Assembly (NCBI RefSeq): GCF_900197575.1
Contig: NZ_FZLN01000001.1
Span: 434,001-498,000, forward strand
DNA: 64,000 nt
Direction of reading: 5' to 3'
From: Acinetobacter apis
Lineage (GTDB): Bacteria; Pseudomonadota; Gammaproteobacteria; Pseudomonadales; Moraxellaceae
Shown here: positions 18,217 through 27,924 of the stretch, in pieces
How the letters are laid out: each line of letters begins with the position of its first letter
Position numbering within the stretch: the first letter of the stretch is position 1
Position numbers and translations under genes: made by a program
Notes under the pieces: model-generated
Told to the model about the DNA's origin: nothing
The model's input: only the letters and a program-made list of their open reading frames with translations
The model's database searches: none

Positions 18217-20373
18217 ATGAAATATATGATGCAATATTTACATTGGGGATGTTCAGCACTGATCTTATTTCCGGTCACTTTATATGCCAATGATCATCAT
18301 GTAGAACAATTACAAACCATTGTGGTCACAGGAGATTCAGCACAATCTGCTTATCAAATGCCACAAAGCGATCTTTTAGGTTTAGGTCAAACAAAACTTG
18401 CCAACTTACCTTTATCTATTACAGCAATTCATCAGAATATCTTGCTTGACCAACATGCCAAATTACTCACCGATGTCGTCAAAAATGATGCTTCAGTGGG
18501 GGATGGCTATGCACCAATTGGCTATTATTCAAATTTTGTGGTGCGCGGCTTTGCTTTAGATTTAACTTCAAGTTATTTGATTAATGGTCATGTTGTACGT
18601 GGTGAGCAAAATATTGCTTTAGAAAATAAGTCCCAAGTCGAAATTTTAAAAGGCATTTCAGCCATTCAAAATGGCATGGCAACGCCAGGTGGTGTGGTTA
18701 ATTATGTCACTAAACGTCCAGCAAACATTCGTAGTATCTCTTTAGATGTCGATCAATATGGCGATCGAACATTATCCACTGATTTAGGTGGCTTTTTAGG
18801 CTCACAACAACAATTTGGCTATCGCGTGAATTTGGCACAACAAGACATTCGTCCGTATGTGAATTATGCCAATGGCCAACGCTATTTTGGTGCTTTGGCC
18901 TTAGATTGGCAGATTAATCCGCAATCTAAAATAGAATTTAACATTGAAAATCAACAACAAAAACAGCGTTCTGTGCCAGGCTATCAATTGTTGGATGGGC
19001 AAGTACCGCAAGATGTCAGTTGGTCACGGTTGCTTGGTTACCAAAGCTTTAGCCGTCCTGTTAAAAATAATAGCTTAAATGCAGATATCAATTACCAGTA
19101 CATGATAAATGATGATTGGCATGCCAAAATCTCTGCATCGCATAGCCAAGTTGTGATTGATGATTATTCGGCATTTCCTTATGGCTGTTATGCTTCAACA
19201 TGTGTATATAGTGGTTTAGGTAATACATTTGATCAGCATGGCAACTATGATATTTATGACTTTAGAAGCCCTGATGATACATTTAAAACGCAGCATTATA
19301 TTGCTGAGTTAAATGGCAAACTAAGCACCGGTCCAATTCATCATCAGTTACGTTTACAAGCATCTGTGCTTAATAAGTCAAGAACACGTTATGAAGGCAT
19401 AAACGAAGTTATTGGCTCAGGCAATATTTATCAAGATACTACCGATTTTACACCTGCAGTTGCAGATCTAGGTGCACGCTATAAATCACTTTCTAGCAAA
19501 CAGCAAAGCATTTTATTGACTGATTGGATCGATTTATCTTCTGCTTGGTCTGTGTTATTAAGTGGCCGTTGGGTTCATTTAGATGAACAAGCGTATCAAG
19601 TCAACACCTTAGCAAGAGATACCGATTTAACGAAGTTTTTACCTCAAGGGGCACTTATTTATCGCCCAACAGAGCAAACCACTTTATATGTAAGTTATGC
19701 CAAAGGGTTGTCTGATGGGGGTGTTGCGCCGTGGTTTACCGACAATGTAGGGGTGACTTTAGCACCGAAGCAATCAGCACAGTATGAATTTGGGGTAAAA
19801 CAACAGTGGAACAAACTGTTAGCAACCCTTGCTGTATTTGACTTGAAACAAGACAACCAATATAGCCAAATTACAGATACAGGCAGTTTTGCTTTTGTTC
19901 AAGAAGGTAAACAACATAACCGAGGCCTTGAGCTGTCTTTAAGTGGTGCGGTAACACCGCGACTTGATGTGTTGTCAACGCTAACTTATACCAAAGCACG
20001 GTTAGAAAACGTGAATACAGCGCTTTATGCAGGTCATCAAATTCAAAATGTGCCTGAATGGCGTTTTGCCACAACAATGGCATATCGTTTGCCAATTCTA
20101 AATGATCAAATGAAAGTTTTAGCAGGCATGCAAGCAAGCTCAAGTAAATATGCAGACCGTGCTGCTACAGCAGACGTTGCGGGATATACTGTGTTTAATT
20201 TAGGGGCTGTATATTCAAGTAAGCTTGCTGGATATGACACGACATGGCGTTTTAATGTGAATAATATTTTCAATAAAAAATATTGGCGTGATGTTGGTGG
20301 TTTTATGGGTGATGATTATATGTTTCTTGGCAACCCTAGAACAGCACAATTGTCAGTAACTGTGAAGTTCTAA
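18217..20373 (+). CDS. TonB-dependent siderophore receptor
   Basis: This is a 718-residue outer-membrane receptor of the ferric-siderophore family (FhuE/FoxA-like size). A signal peptide ends near ...PVTLYA, the TonB box TIVVTG follows at about residue 34, then a plug domain with LPLSITAIHQNILLDQ, the VVRGFALD segment and the EILKGISAIQNGMATPGGVVNYVTKRP motif (near 145-170), which is the plug signature. The 22-strand barrel ends in a typical Arg-Thr-Ala-Gln-Leu-Ser-Val-Thr-Val-Lys-Phe tail. Substrate cannot be read from sequence. No biosynthesis or Fe-siderophore ABC genes are near, so it probably imports xenosiderophores. No obvious Fur box was found, so iron control is only assumed. Confidence 0.9.
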   Translation: MKYMMQYLHWGCSALILFPVTLYANDHHVEQLQTIVVTGDSAQSAYQMPQSDLLGLGQTKLANLPLSITAIHQNILLDQHAKLLTDVVKNDASVGDGYAPIGYYSNFVVRGFALDLTSSYLINGHVVRGEQNIALENKSQVEILKGISAIQNGMATPGGVVNYVTKRPANIRSISLDVDQYGDRTLSTDLGGFLGSQQQFGYRVNLAQQDIRPYVNYANGQRYFGALALDWQINPQSKIEFNIENQQQKQRSVPGYQLLDGQVPQDVSWSRLLGYQSFSRPVKNNSLNADINYQYMINDDWHAKISASHSQVVIDDYSAFPYGCYASTCVYSGLGNTFDQHGNYDIYDFRSPDDTFKTQHYIAELNGKLSTGPIHHQLRLQASVLNKSRTRYEGINEVIGSGNIYQDTTDFTPAVADLGARYKSLSSKQQSILLTDWIDLSSAWSVLLSGRWVHLDEQAYQVNTLARDTDLTKFLPQGALIYRPTEQTTLYVSYAKGLSDGGVAPWFTDNVGVTLAPKQSAQYEFGVKQQWNKLLATLAVFDLKQDNQYSQITDTGSFAFVQEGKQHNRGLELSLSGAVTPRLDVLSTLTYTKARLENVNTALYAGHQIQNVPEWRFATTMAYRLPILNDQMKVLAGMQASSSKYADRAATADVAGYTVFNLGAVYSSKLAGYDTTWRFNVNNIFNKKYWRDVGGFMGDDYMFLGNPRTAQLSVTVKF

Positions 20374-20382
20374 TGGTTAAAC

Positions 20383-20405
20383 AAGGCGGTATAAAATACC
20401 GCCTT
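20383..20405. terminator. Bidirectional terminator between receptor and thiM
   Basis: Ten-base perfect arms AAGGCGGTAT/ATACCGCCTT with an AAA loop lie between two convergent genes. The T-tract is short (TTTT) on the plus side. Confidence 0.8.
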
Positions 20406-20411
20406 TTGAAA

Positions 20412-21230
20412 TTAAACATACTGTATATCAATGTATTGTTCAATTTTCTCAGAATTCATATGATGTAAATGATCCAAAAATGCCACATTAAAACTGCCAA
20501 TGGTTTGATATTGCTGTGCAGCCAAATGACCTGCAATCGCAAAATGGACATGTGCTGCAATGGTTGCAATGCTGATTGGTGCAACAGCGCAATATGCAGC
20601 AATTAAAGCACCTAATGCACAACCTGATGCTGTGACTTTGGTTTGTAAAGCTGAACCGCCATTGACTTGAATTACACCCTTTAAGTCATGGGCTAGAATA
20701 AAGTCTGAGCTACCTGAAATTGCAATACAGCTGCTGTGTGTAAGCAGTGTTTTTGCATATTGATACACCTCTTTACTGTTTAATGTACTGTCAACGCCTT
20801 TGTTTTCACTATGTTGACCTGCCAATGTGCTGATTTCTGAAGCATTACCACGGATGACACTTGGCATATATTGAAGCAGTTCATGTGTCATGTCACGGCG
20901 CCAAGGTAAAATTGCACTATATCCCACAGGGTCTAACACCCAAGGAATTTGGTGTTGCTGTGCGGTGCGTGCTGAAATTTGCATTGCTTGCATTTGCTCA
21001 GATGTCGGCGTGCCTAAATTAATGCTGAGTGCTTGACTAATTTTAGTAAACGATTCTGCTTCAAATGGATTGTCTATCATCGCAGGGGATGCACCACAAG
21101 CCAACAGCACATTGGCTGCATAATTGCTTGCCACCTGATTCGTAATACATTGTACTAAAGGGTTTTGAGCATGGAGATTATGCCAAGCAGCAATGACTTG
21201 TACTTTAATGTCTTCTAAAGCCTGATGCAT
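20412..21230 (-). CDS. thiM: Hydroxyethylthiazole kinase ThiM
   Basis: ThiM phosphorylates 4-methyl-5-(2-hydroxyethyl)thiazole in the salvage branch of thiamine synthesis. The 272-residue protein has the start LVQCITNQVASNYAANVLLACGASP, the core WVLDPVGYSA, VIRGNASEISTLAG, and the ribokinase-type anion-hole motif VTASGCALGALIAAY (Cys in the active-site Gly-Cys). Length is normal (E. coli 262). I chose the ATG at 21230, which has an AAGGAA ribosome site 8 bases upstream; a TTG six codons earlier is possible. No thiD, thiE or TPP riboswitch is nearby, so it appears to be a lone salvage gene following the zinc-ribbon gene by 18 bases. Confidence 0.92.
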   Translation of the reverse strand: MHQALEDIKVQVIAAWHNLHAQNPLVQCITNQVASNYAANVLLACGASPAMIDNPFEAESFTKISQALSINLGTPTSEQMQAMQISARTAQQHQIPWVLDPVGYSAILPWRRDMTHELLQYMPSVIRGNASEISTLAGQHSENKGVDSTLNSKEVYQYAKTLLTHSSCIAISGSSDFILAHDLKGVIQVNGGSALQTKVTASGCALGALIAAYCAVAPISIATIAAHVHFAIAGHLAAQQYQTIGSFNVAFLDHLHHMNSEKIEQYIDIQYV

Positions 21231-21248
21231 AAAGCAATTCCTTTTCAA

Positions 21249-22406
21249 TTATTGAGTAAAATAATGGTCTTGATGTTTGCAATGACGGCAAATCAATGAA
21301 ATATATTCCGCAGTATCATATTCGACCTCCAAATCATGAGAACCACAATACATACAGCGTTTATCGGAATAAAAGCTCAAGCGAGGTGATACTTTTTTCC
21401 ATAAATGCCAAATCGGCTGGCTTAATACGCGTTGGTCATGTTTTAAAAATTTAAAATATAAAATTTCACCCATTTTATTAAAGGGTAGGTTTTCAGGTCT
21501 TGGATAGTTGGGTGTTTCCCATTTTTGGGCAATTGCACGTTCTCGATATTGGGCAACGGTCTTTTTTAAGCGATGGGTATTCACAAAACCATCATTTTTA
21601 GCTTGTAAGACATTTTCTTTATGTAAATAGCTTAATGCGGTATAAATAAGGTGAAAAATCTGTTCCACAGCAAGTTGTTCTAATAAGCGATAGCATAGCT
21701 GCTGAAATGTGTGGTGTCCTGCAATTTGTACATTCCATGTTTTGCAAATAGACATTGTAAACTGCATAATTTCTTGATAAAGCATCATATATAATGCGCT
21801 TTTGACTTCATCACTGTGTTCGAATGGCACACCTTGACTTAAATCTTGATAAAACCAATCTCGAAGCTGCTGAGTAATACTAAACAAGCTCGGTTCGGTA
21901 TAACCATCTAGACGTACATTAATATAATAAATCGCAGCTTCACTTTCAGGGTCTGTACGTAAAAAAATACCCTCTTTTTCGAGTTGTTTAATTATGGCGT
22001 GTTGAAAGGGAATATTGGGTGAAATTGGCGCAAATTTAATTTGTTCCCAATGAACGTACTCATCATGCCCAGAGTCTTCTTTAACTCGATCATCTAAAAT
22101 AGCCAATAAAAACAACTTATTCAAAAAAGATATTTTTTCTAAACGATGAACTTCAATGTCTTTATATTTTCGCTTTCTCAACTCTTGGTGGCGTGTTTGT
22201 TTTAAGGCTTTTTTACGCTGCTCTTTGCACTGATCACAATGGCAATTATGATTGCCATGTTGAAACACACGGTGCTGACAATGGCTGCACTCATGAAATT
22301 GAATATCTTGGTCAAATTGTTCACCCTGTACCCAATACATAGCCGCTTTACATAAAGGGCATAGGGTACTGCTGTCTAACTGCTTTTGAGTGACTTGAAT
22401 AAACAT
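21249..22406 (-). CDS. Zinc-ribbon protein of unknown function
   Basis: I do not recognise this 385-residue soluble protein. Its ends carry metal-binding patterns: near the N-terminus CPLC (residues 17-20), then CSHC and CHCDQC (about 36-60), and at the C-terminus CMYCGSHDLEV...LICRHCKHQ (about 349-378). These look like zinc ribbons at both ends. The middle is helical, charged and aromatic, with no catalytic motif I can name and no membrane segment. A Lys/Arg-rich stretch (KEQRKKALKQTRHQELRKRK) follows the first cluster and could bind nucleic acid. It lies 18 bases upstream of the preferred thiM start and is probably co-transcribed with thiM; a functional link to thiamine is not shown. Confidence 0.6.
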   Translation of the reverse strand: MFIQVTQKQLDSSTLCPLCKAAMYWVQGEQFDQDIQFHECSHCQHRVFQHGNHNCHCDQCKEQRKKALKQTRHQELRKRKYKDIEVHRLEKISFLNKLFLLAILDDRVKEDSGHDEYVHWEQIKFAPISPNIPFQHAIIKQLEKEGIFLRTDPESEAAIYYINVRLDGYTEPSLFSITQQLRDWFYQDLSQGVPFEHSDEVKSALYMMLYQEIMQFTMSICKTWNVQIAGHHTFQQLCYRLLEQLAVEQIFHLIYTALSYLHKENVLQAKNDGFVNTHRLKKTVAQYRERAIAQKWETPNYPRPENLPFNKMGEILYFKFLKHDQRVLSQPIWHLWKKVSPRLSFYSDKRCMYCGSHDLEVEYDTAEYISLICRHCKHQDHYFTQ

Positions 22407-22666
22407 GCTTATTCATCCAACAAAGAAACATGCCATTATACAAATCTTCTCAAAGACATGTTAAGTTCAATTGTTGTTTTTATAATAGATTCAACTTGAA
22501 ATTGGCATATGAATTGTATGATTAAAACAGTTAAAGTAATTTTTAAGTGACAATCCGATTGGAAAAGAAGGAAAAACCCCAATGTAATACGGATACATGT
22601 TTACCGCGCGACAGATAAATTTTAAACACCATAGCTGGTTTACTTTATTCAAATATAGGATTGAAC

Positions 22667-25270
22667 ATGAATATTGCACAGGACCCTGTGATTTACACAG
22701 ATGAAACTGTTTTTTTAAAAGACTATCAAAAACCAACTTTTCTTGTAAATTCAGTCTATTTAGACATACAAGTGTATGATGATCATACCATTGTGGACGC
22801 TGTATTAGACATGAAACGCCAAACATCAGGTAATTTAGTCTTACTTGGTCGCGATATTGAGTTAAAAGAAGTGCAGCTCAACGATCAAGTATTATCAGCT
22901 GAGCAATACCAATTAGATGCAGAGCAGTTGGTGATTTTAAATGCCCCTGAACATGCCATCATTAAAACCAAATCTATTATTCACCCAGAAAGTAATACCA
23001 TGCTTGAAGGTCTTTATCAGGCTGGTGATATTTATGTGACCCAAAATGAAGCAGAAGGGTTCCGTAAAATTACATTTTATCCTGACCGTCCTGATGTTTT
23101 ATCGGTATTTACAACACGTGTTGAAGCCAATAAAAAATTTCCTGTGTTGCTTGCCAATGGTAATTTATTAGAAACAGGTCAAGCCGGTGATGATCGTCAT
23201 TATGCAATTTGGGAAGATCCAACCAAAAAGCCATCATACTTATTTGCATGCGTTATTGGTGATTTAGCTGTTCTAAAAGACAGCTATGTGACGTCTGAAG
23301 GCCGTGAAGTGGCTTTAGAAATTTATGCTGAAGACAAAGATATTCCAAAATGCCATATTGCCATGGAAGCACTAAAGCACTCTATGCGCTGGGATGAGGA
23401 ACATTATGGCTTACCATATGATTTGGACAATTATATGATTGTGGCTGTCAGCCAATTCAATATGGGTGCGATGGAAAATAAAGGTTTAAATATCTTTAAT
23501 ACATCATGTGTATTGGCAGATGAAGCGTATACCACTGATGATGCGATTATGCGTGTACAAGCGGTGATTGCTCATGAGTACTTCCACAATTGGACAGGCA
23601 ACCGTATTACATGTCGTGATTGGTTTCAATTGTGTTTAAAAGAAGGTTTAACGGTTTTTCGCGATCAATCTTTTTCAGAAGATTTACAATCGGCAGCGGT
23701 TCAGCGAATTGATGATGTTTCAGTTTTAAAAGCGCATCAATTTCCTGAAGATGCAGGTCCATTATCGCATCCACCACGACCTGATCATTTTGTAGAAATT
23801 AATAACTTCTATACCATGACTGTGTATGAAAAAGGTGCGGAAATTAACCGTATGATGGCCAACTTATTGGGTAAAGAGAAATACCGTCAAGGTACAGATG
23901 AGTATTTCCGCCGTCATGATGGACAAGCTGTGACTGTAGAAGATTGGGTATATGCATTGTCTGCAGGTTCTGGCATCGACTTATCTGCATTTTTGTTGTG
24001 GTATTCTCAACCAGGGACACCAAGCCTTGTGGCAGAAGGGCAATATGATCAAGCGACCGAAAGCTATCGTTTGACTTTCAAGCAGCGCTTAAAAGCACAT
24101 CCTAAATACCCTAATTTAAAACCTGTGCCTATTCCAATTGCACTTGCTTTATTTCATCCAAACACAGGTGAACAATATCCGCTAAATTCAACTGCATTGG
24201 TATCAAATCAACCAGATGGCGTATATCTTTTTGATCAAGAAGAGGCTGTAATTGAATTTACAGGGTTAACTGAGCAACCAGTTGTTTCATTATTGCGTAA
24301 TTTCTCAGCACCTGTAAATTTAGAGTTTGATTATTCAGATGAAGATTTAGCGTTTTTAATTCAGCATGAAACCAATGGTTTTAATCAGTGGCAAGCTACA
24401 CAAACATTACTTGAACGTATTTTGTTGAAAGACCATGTGGCTGATATTTATATTCAAGCATTAACTCATGCTTTACCGCAATTAATTCAGAAAGATCCAT
24501 TATTGGCATCACGTTTACTCGATGTGCCTTCAGAGAGTTATTTAGCCAGCCGTATTGATCATAACTACCAACCATTTACTGTATTTGAAAAGCGTGAAGC
24601 ATTATTAAATGCGCTTGCACAACATTTGGGTGGTTTTTGGAAAGAAACTTATCATGCATTAAATCCTGCATTACAAACTGAGTTTTCTCAAGCCAAAGGT
24701 GAACGTGCATTACAAAACATCATGTTGTCATTTATGGCGCGTCAAGGTGATGCCGATGTATTTACGCTTGCAGAGCAACAATTCTACCAAAACAAAAATA
24801 TGACTCAGCGCGTGGGTGCACTGAAAGTATTGGTATGGAATGATGCACCGATTGCGAAACAAGCACTGCAAGATTTTTATGATCAATTTAAAGATGAAGC
24901 ACTATCATTAGATTTGTGGTTTATGTTGCAAGCCGCTCATCCACAAGCGACAAGAGAGACGATTCAAGCATTAACTGAACATCCTGATTATGATTTAGGC
25001 ACGCCAAACCGTATTCGTTCTGTGCTTGGTGGATTAAATAGTCATCCTGTACATACATGGGATTTTGGTGTTCAGCATGTGATTGATCTTGCAATTTATC
25101 TAGATCAAAAAAATCCAATTCTAGGTGCACGGTTATTACAAGTGTTATCACGTTGGTATACTTTGGCTGAACCAAAGCGTAGTGAAGTGAAAGACGTTTT
25201 ATTGGCCTTGCAAGGACAAGTAAAGTCTAAAAATGTGGTTGAAACATTAACTAGTATGTTAAGCGCATAA
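22667..25270 (+). CDS. pepN: Aminopeptidase N (M1 family)
   Basis: PepN is the major cytosolic zinc aminopeptidase that trims peptides to amino acids. The 867-residue protein has the exopeptidase motif GAMENKGLNIFN (near residue 266), the zinc-binding HEYFHNWTGN with the downstream third-ligand Glu in LKEGLTVFRDQSF (near 302-330), and MTVYEKGAEI after it. The C-terminal helical domain is full length, matching bacterial PepN (E. coli 870). The ATG at 22667 is preceded by TAGGA six bases upstream; a TTG two codons earlier is possible. It is a single-gene transcript closed by a strong terminator. Confidence 0.96.
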   Translation: MNIAQDPVIYTDETVFLKDYQKPTFLVNSVYLDIQVYDDHTIVDAVLDMKRQTSGNLVLLGRDIELKEVQLNDQVLSAEQYQLDAEQLVILNAPEHAIIKTKSIIHPESNTMLEGLYQAGDIYVTQNEAEGFRKITFYPDRPDVLSVFTTRVEANKKFPVLLANGNLLETGQAGDDRHYAIWEDPTKKPSYLFACVIGDLAVLKDSYVTSEGREVALEIYAEDKDIPKCHIAMEALKHSMRWDEEHYGLPYDLDNYMIVAVSQFNMGAMENKGLNIFNTSCVLADEAYTTDDAIMRVQAVIAHEYFHNWTGNRITCRDWFQLCLKEGLTVFRDQSFSEDLQSAAVQRIDDVSVLKAHQFPEDAGPLSHPPRPDHFVEINNFYTMTVYEKGAEINRMMANLLGKEKYRQGTDEYFRRHDGQAVTVEDWVYALSAGSGIDLSAFLLWYSQPGTPSLVAEGQYDQATESYRLTFKQRLKAHPKYPNLKPVPIPIALALFHPNTGEQYPLNSTALVSNQPDGVYLFDQEEAVIEFTGLTEQPVVSLLRNFSAPVNLEFDYSDEDLAFLIQHETNGFNQWQATQTLLERILLKDHVADIYIQALTHALPQLIQKDPLLASRLLDVPSESYLASRIDHNYQPFTVFEKREALLNALAQHLGGFWKETYHALNPALQTEFSQAKGERALQNIMLSFMARQGDADVFTLAEQQFYQNKNMTQRVGALKVLVWNDAPIAKQALQDFYDQFKDEALSLDLWFMLQAAHPQATRETIQALTEHPDYDLGTPNRIRSVLGGLNSHPVHTWDFGVQHVIDLAIYLDQKNPILGARLLQVLSRWYTLAEPKRSEVKDVLLALQGQVKSKNVVETLTSMLSA

Positions 25271-25296
25271 GCTCGTTAAATAAGCTTTTAACCTAG

Positions 25297-25330
25297 AACA
25301 CCCTTTGATTTCGGTCAAAGGGTGTTTTTT
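25297..25330 (+). terminator. Intrinsic terminator after pepN
   Basis: Twelve-base arms AACACCCTTTGA/TCAAAGGGTGTT surround TTTCGG and run into T6. Confidence 0.92.
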
Positions 25331-25455
25331 ATATGTAGTGAGTTTACCAATGGTTAAGATTGATATTATCGTGTGTGTTTTTAGCTGATTTGGCTACAAA
25401 GTGCATTGACTTTAGGCTATGGTAAATACCATAGAGTGATCAAGAGTGCATATAA

Positions 25456-26019
25456 ATGAAAAGAAAAAAGCTAGTCACTGTGACAGCATTGGCAATTGGC
25501 TTAGCCACATTGGCTTATCGCAAGAAAAAACATGCTGAACATCGTCCTCATGCGGTAGATCAGATTAACCTTGAACGTTATTTAGGTCAGTGGTATGAAA
25601 TTGCGCATCTACCCAATTACTTCCAAAAAACATCAAGTACAGACACCACGGCATCTTATCGCTTAAATCCAGATCAAACCATCGCGGTAAAAAATCGCTG
25701 TTTAGATCCTAAAGGGCGAGTACGTATCGCACAAGGTACAGCCTATGCACAAAATAAAGGTAAAAGTGAACTGAAGGTCAGCTTTTTACCAAAAGGATTA
25801 AAGTGGCTGCCTTGTTCGAAAGGGGATTATTGGGTTTTACGGATTGATCCGCATTATCAAACTGCATTGGTTGGAGATGGCGCTCACAAATATTTATGGT
25901 TGTTATCAAGAACGCCAACAATTGCGCAAGATACATATGATTCATTTATTGCAACAGCGAAAGAACAAGGCTTTCCTGTAGAAAAACTACATCGAACTCA
26001 ACATACGCGGTCGCAATAA
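25456..26019 (+). CDS. blc: Lipocalin family protein (Blc-like)
   Basis: This is a 187-residue beta-barrel lipocalin. The family marks are the G-X-W motif in LERYLGQWYEIAHLPNYFQ (near residue 46), VKNRCLDPKGRVRIAQGTAY, a second Cys further on (LPCSKGDYWVL, giving the disulfide), and the C-terminal YLWLLSRTPTI (the R of the third conserved region). E. coli Blc is an outer-membrane lipoprotein binding lysophospholipids and fatty acids. Here the N-terminus is a hydrophobic segment (about 6-21) flanked by Lys/Arg with no lipobox Cys, so it is probably an inner-membrane-anchored or uncleaved form. Function is by family. It stands alone between terminators. Confidence 0.85.
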   Translation: MKRKKLVTVTALAIGLATLAYRKKKHAEHRPHAVDQINLERYLGQWYEIAHLPNYFQKTSSTDTTASYRLNPDQTIAVKNRCLDPKGRVRIAQGTAYAQNKGKSELKVSFLPKGLKWLPCSKGDYWVLRIDPHYQTALVGDGAHKYLWLLSRTPTIAQDTYDSFIATAKEQGFPVEKLHRTQHTRSQ

Positions 26020-26030
26020 ATCTATCAAAG

Positions 26031-26071
26031 CAATGATCTTTAATGCATCATCATTGCAAAGAAGATCATTG
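26031..26071. terminator. Hairpin between convergent blc and SDR genes
   Basis: Perfect 10-base arms CAATGATCTT/AAGATCATTG enclose 21 bases. It sits between two convergent genes but has no good T-tract, so termination is uncertain. Confidence 0.45.
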
Positions 26072-26078
26072 TGTTCAG

Positions 26079-26813
26079 TTAAACAATACCGCCGTTTGCA
26101 CGAATAATTTGACCATTGATCCATGCACCATCAGCACCCACCAAAACAGATACAATATTGGCAATATCTTCTGGAGTACCTAAGCGTTTAAGAGGAATCA
26201 TTTGTGTCATTTTTTCAATTAATGCATCTGATTTTCCATCTAAAAACATATCTGTTGCAGTCGGTCCAGGGGCAATGGCATTGACATTAATATTTCGACC
26301 TTGTAACTCTTTGGCCAAAATAGTGGTTAAGGTTTCTATCGCAGCTTTAGTGGCTGCATAAATACTGTAGTTTTCAAGTTTTAAACCCACTACACTGCTC
26401 GAAAAATTGACAATACTGCCGCCATCTCTCAGTAAATTTGCAGCTTCTCGTAAAGTATTAAAACTGCCTTTTAAATTGACTTGAATTAATGCATCAAACT
26501 CTTGGTCAGAAACCTCTGCTAACGGGTTTAATTTCATAATTCCTGCGTTATTTACCAAGACATCGATACCGCCATAAGTGGTGTAAATGTCATTAAACAT
26601 GTCTTTAACCGCTTGAGGGTCAGAGATATCTGCTTGAAAAGAAACAGCCTGATGCCCTAATCCGTTAATTTCTTCTATGACTTCAGCAGCAGCATCTGCA
26701 CGACCTGCATAATTAACAATGACTCGATATCCATCTTGGCTTAAACGCTTTGCAATTGCAGCACCAATACCACGTGATGCCCCTGTAACCAGTGCCACTT
26801 TTTGATCTGTCAT
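26079..26813 (-). CDS. Short-chain dehydrogenase/reductase (SDR)
   Basis: This is a 244-residue classical SDR. It has the cofactor motif TGASRGIGAAIA (near residue 11), NNAG (near 88), catalytic Ser in FSSSVVGL (near 139), and Tyr-X3-Lys in YSIYAATKAA (Tyr near 152, Lys near 156). The C-terminus ends with GQIIRANGGIV, as in 3-oxoacyl-ACP reductase (FabG)-like enzymes. The substrate is unknown. A basic Arg follows the NAD(P) loop, favouring NADPH. An AGGAA ribosome site precedes the ATG. It lies divergent in order from nothing; the LysR gene downstream on the same strand is separated by 112 bases and faces its own target. Confidence 0.85.
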   Translation of the reverse strand: MTDQKVALVTGASRGIGAAIAKRLSQDGYRVIVNYAGRADAAAEVIEEINGLGHQAVSFQADISDPQAVKDMFNDIYTTYGGIDVLVNNAGIMKLNPLAEVSDQEFDALIQVNLKGSFNTLREAANLLRDGGSIVNFSSSVVGLKLENYSIYAATKAAIETLTTILAKELQGRNINVNAIAPGPTATDMFLDGKSDALIEKMTQMIPLKRLGTPEDIANIVSVLVGADGAWINGQIIRANGGIV

Positions 26814-26925
26814 GATGATTCCTATTGTTTAGATGATGGCGTCATAACTACATTAGCGACTTATACTTAAAACAATACTGTCATATATTCAGCCTTTGTA
26901 TATTTATGGTAGAGCCTGTGCTGAA

Positions 26926-27819
26926 TTAATTTTCATGTAGCATAGAGTGAATAATACTTGAAAAATTAATTGCAGGTTGGCTGTGGTAATCATGCTGATA
27001 TGCAAGACCTAAACTGACTTTGGGAGTATCAGGGTGAAGCATACAATATTGAATTCCTTTAATTTTAACCTGCTGTGTAGATTCTGGCACCAACGATACA
27101 CCTAAGTTGGCAGCCACTAACGATAAGATAGATACAATTTGTGGTGCGCTTGGGCCAAACTTAGGTTCAAAGCCACTTTGCCGACATGCCAATAAAGTGA
27201 CATCATGTAAGCCTGCACTAACCTCATAAGGTGAAACAATAAAAAACTCATCTTTAAGTTGGCTAAGATGAATATAAGGCTGTTGCTGGTTGTCAAAATG
27301 ACTTGGTACTGCAGCAACTAAGTTTTCATAGATGAGTGGTTGGATGCAAAGTTGAGTAGGATATTCATCTGGTGTGCGGATGATGGCAATATCAAGCTCA
27401 TTTTTAACTAAGGCATCAATTAACAGTAATGAATTTGCTTCTTGCAAAACTAAATTAATTTCAGGATAAATTTTTTGAAACTGTTTAATGGCTTTAGGAA
27501 TGAGTGGATTTAAAATAGCGGTACCTGTGAACCCTAAATGCAACTCACCAAGTTCACCATTGGCTGTACGTTGTGCCATGGTGATGGCCTGTTGCAACTG
27601 TTCTTCAATACTTGCTGTTGCATGTAATAAGGCTTGACCTGCAGCGGTCAGCTCAGCACCATGTGAGCTACGATAAAAAAGTTCTACACCAATTTCATCT
27701 TCTAAATGCCGAATTTGCATACTGAGTGGAGGTTGGCTAATGCCTAAATATTGCGCTGCTTTAGAAAAGTTTTGATGTGTTGCTACAGCTCTAAAGTATC
27801 TGATATGACGAATATCCAT
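26926..27819 (-). CDS. LysR-type regulator of the adjacent MFS pump (probable)
   Basis: This is a 297-residue LysR regulator. The N-terminal helix-turn-helix is MDIRHIRYFRAVATHQNFSKAAQYLGISQPPLSMQIRHLE (residues 1-40), followed by the effector domain that starts with the GELHLGFTGTAILNPLIPK segment near residue 90. I chose the ATG at 27819 so that the protein starts in the standard way; a longer form from a GTG at 27867 adds 16 residues without family support. It is divergent from the first MFS gene across 105 bases, the usual arrangement for a LysR regulator and its target. The ligand is unknown. Confidence 0.85.
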   Translation of the reverse strand: MDIRHIRYFRAVATHQNFSKAAQYLGISQPPLSMQIRHLEDEIGVELFYRSSHGAELTAAGQALLHATASIEEQLQQAITMAQRTANGELGELHLGFTGTAILNPLIPKAIKQFQKIYPEINLVLQEANSLLLIDALVKNELDIAIIRTPDEYPTQLCIQPLIYENLVAAVPSHFDNQQQPYIHLSQLKDEFFIVSPYEVSAGLHDVTLLACRQSGFEPKFGPSAPQIVSILSLVAANLGVSLVPESTQQVKIKGIQYCMLHPDTPKVSLGLAYQHDYHSQPAINFSSIIHSMLHEN

Positions 27820-27924
27820 ATATTTTTTATATGACTTTATAATGATTAATATATTATACATATACACGGTGAATTGTTAACCTAATACATATCGTACTAA
27901 AACAACGAAATATTAGGCATAATA
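27820..27924. promoter_or_regulatory. LysR/MFS divergent promoter region with dyads
   Basis: The gap has an imperfect dyad around 27838-27858 (TATAAT facing ATTATA) and a 7-base pair CCTAATA (27881-27887) and TATTAGG (27911-27917). Either could be a LysR operator. Confidence 0.3.

Noticed and set aside
20400..22666. TPP riboswitch controlling thiM
   Set aside because: I looked upstream of thiM and of the preceding gene for the conserved CTGAGA and related thi-box segments and saw none.
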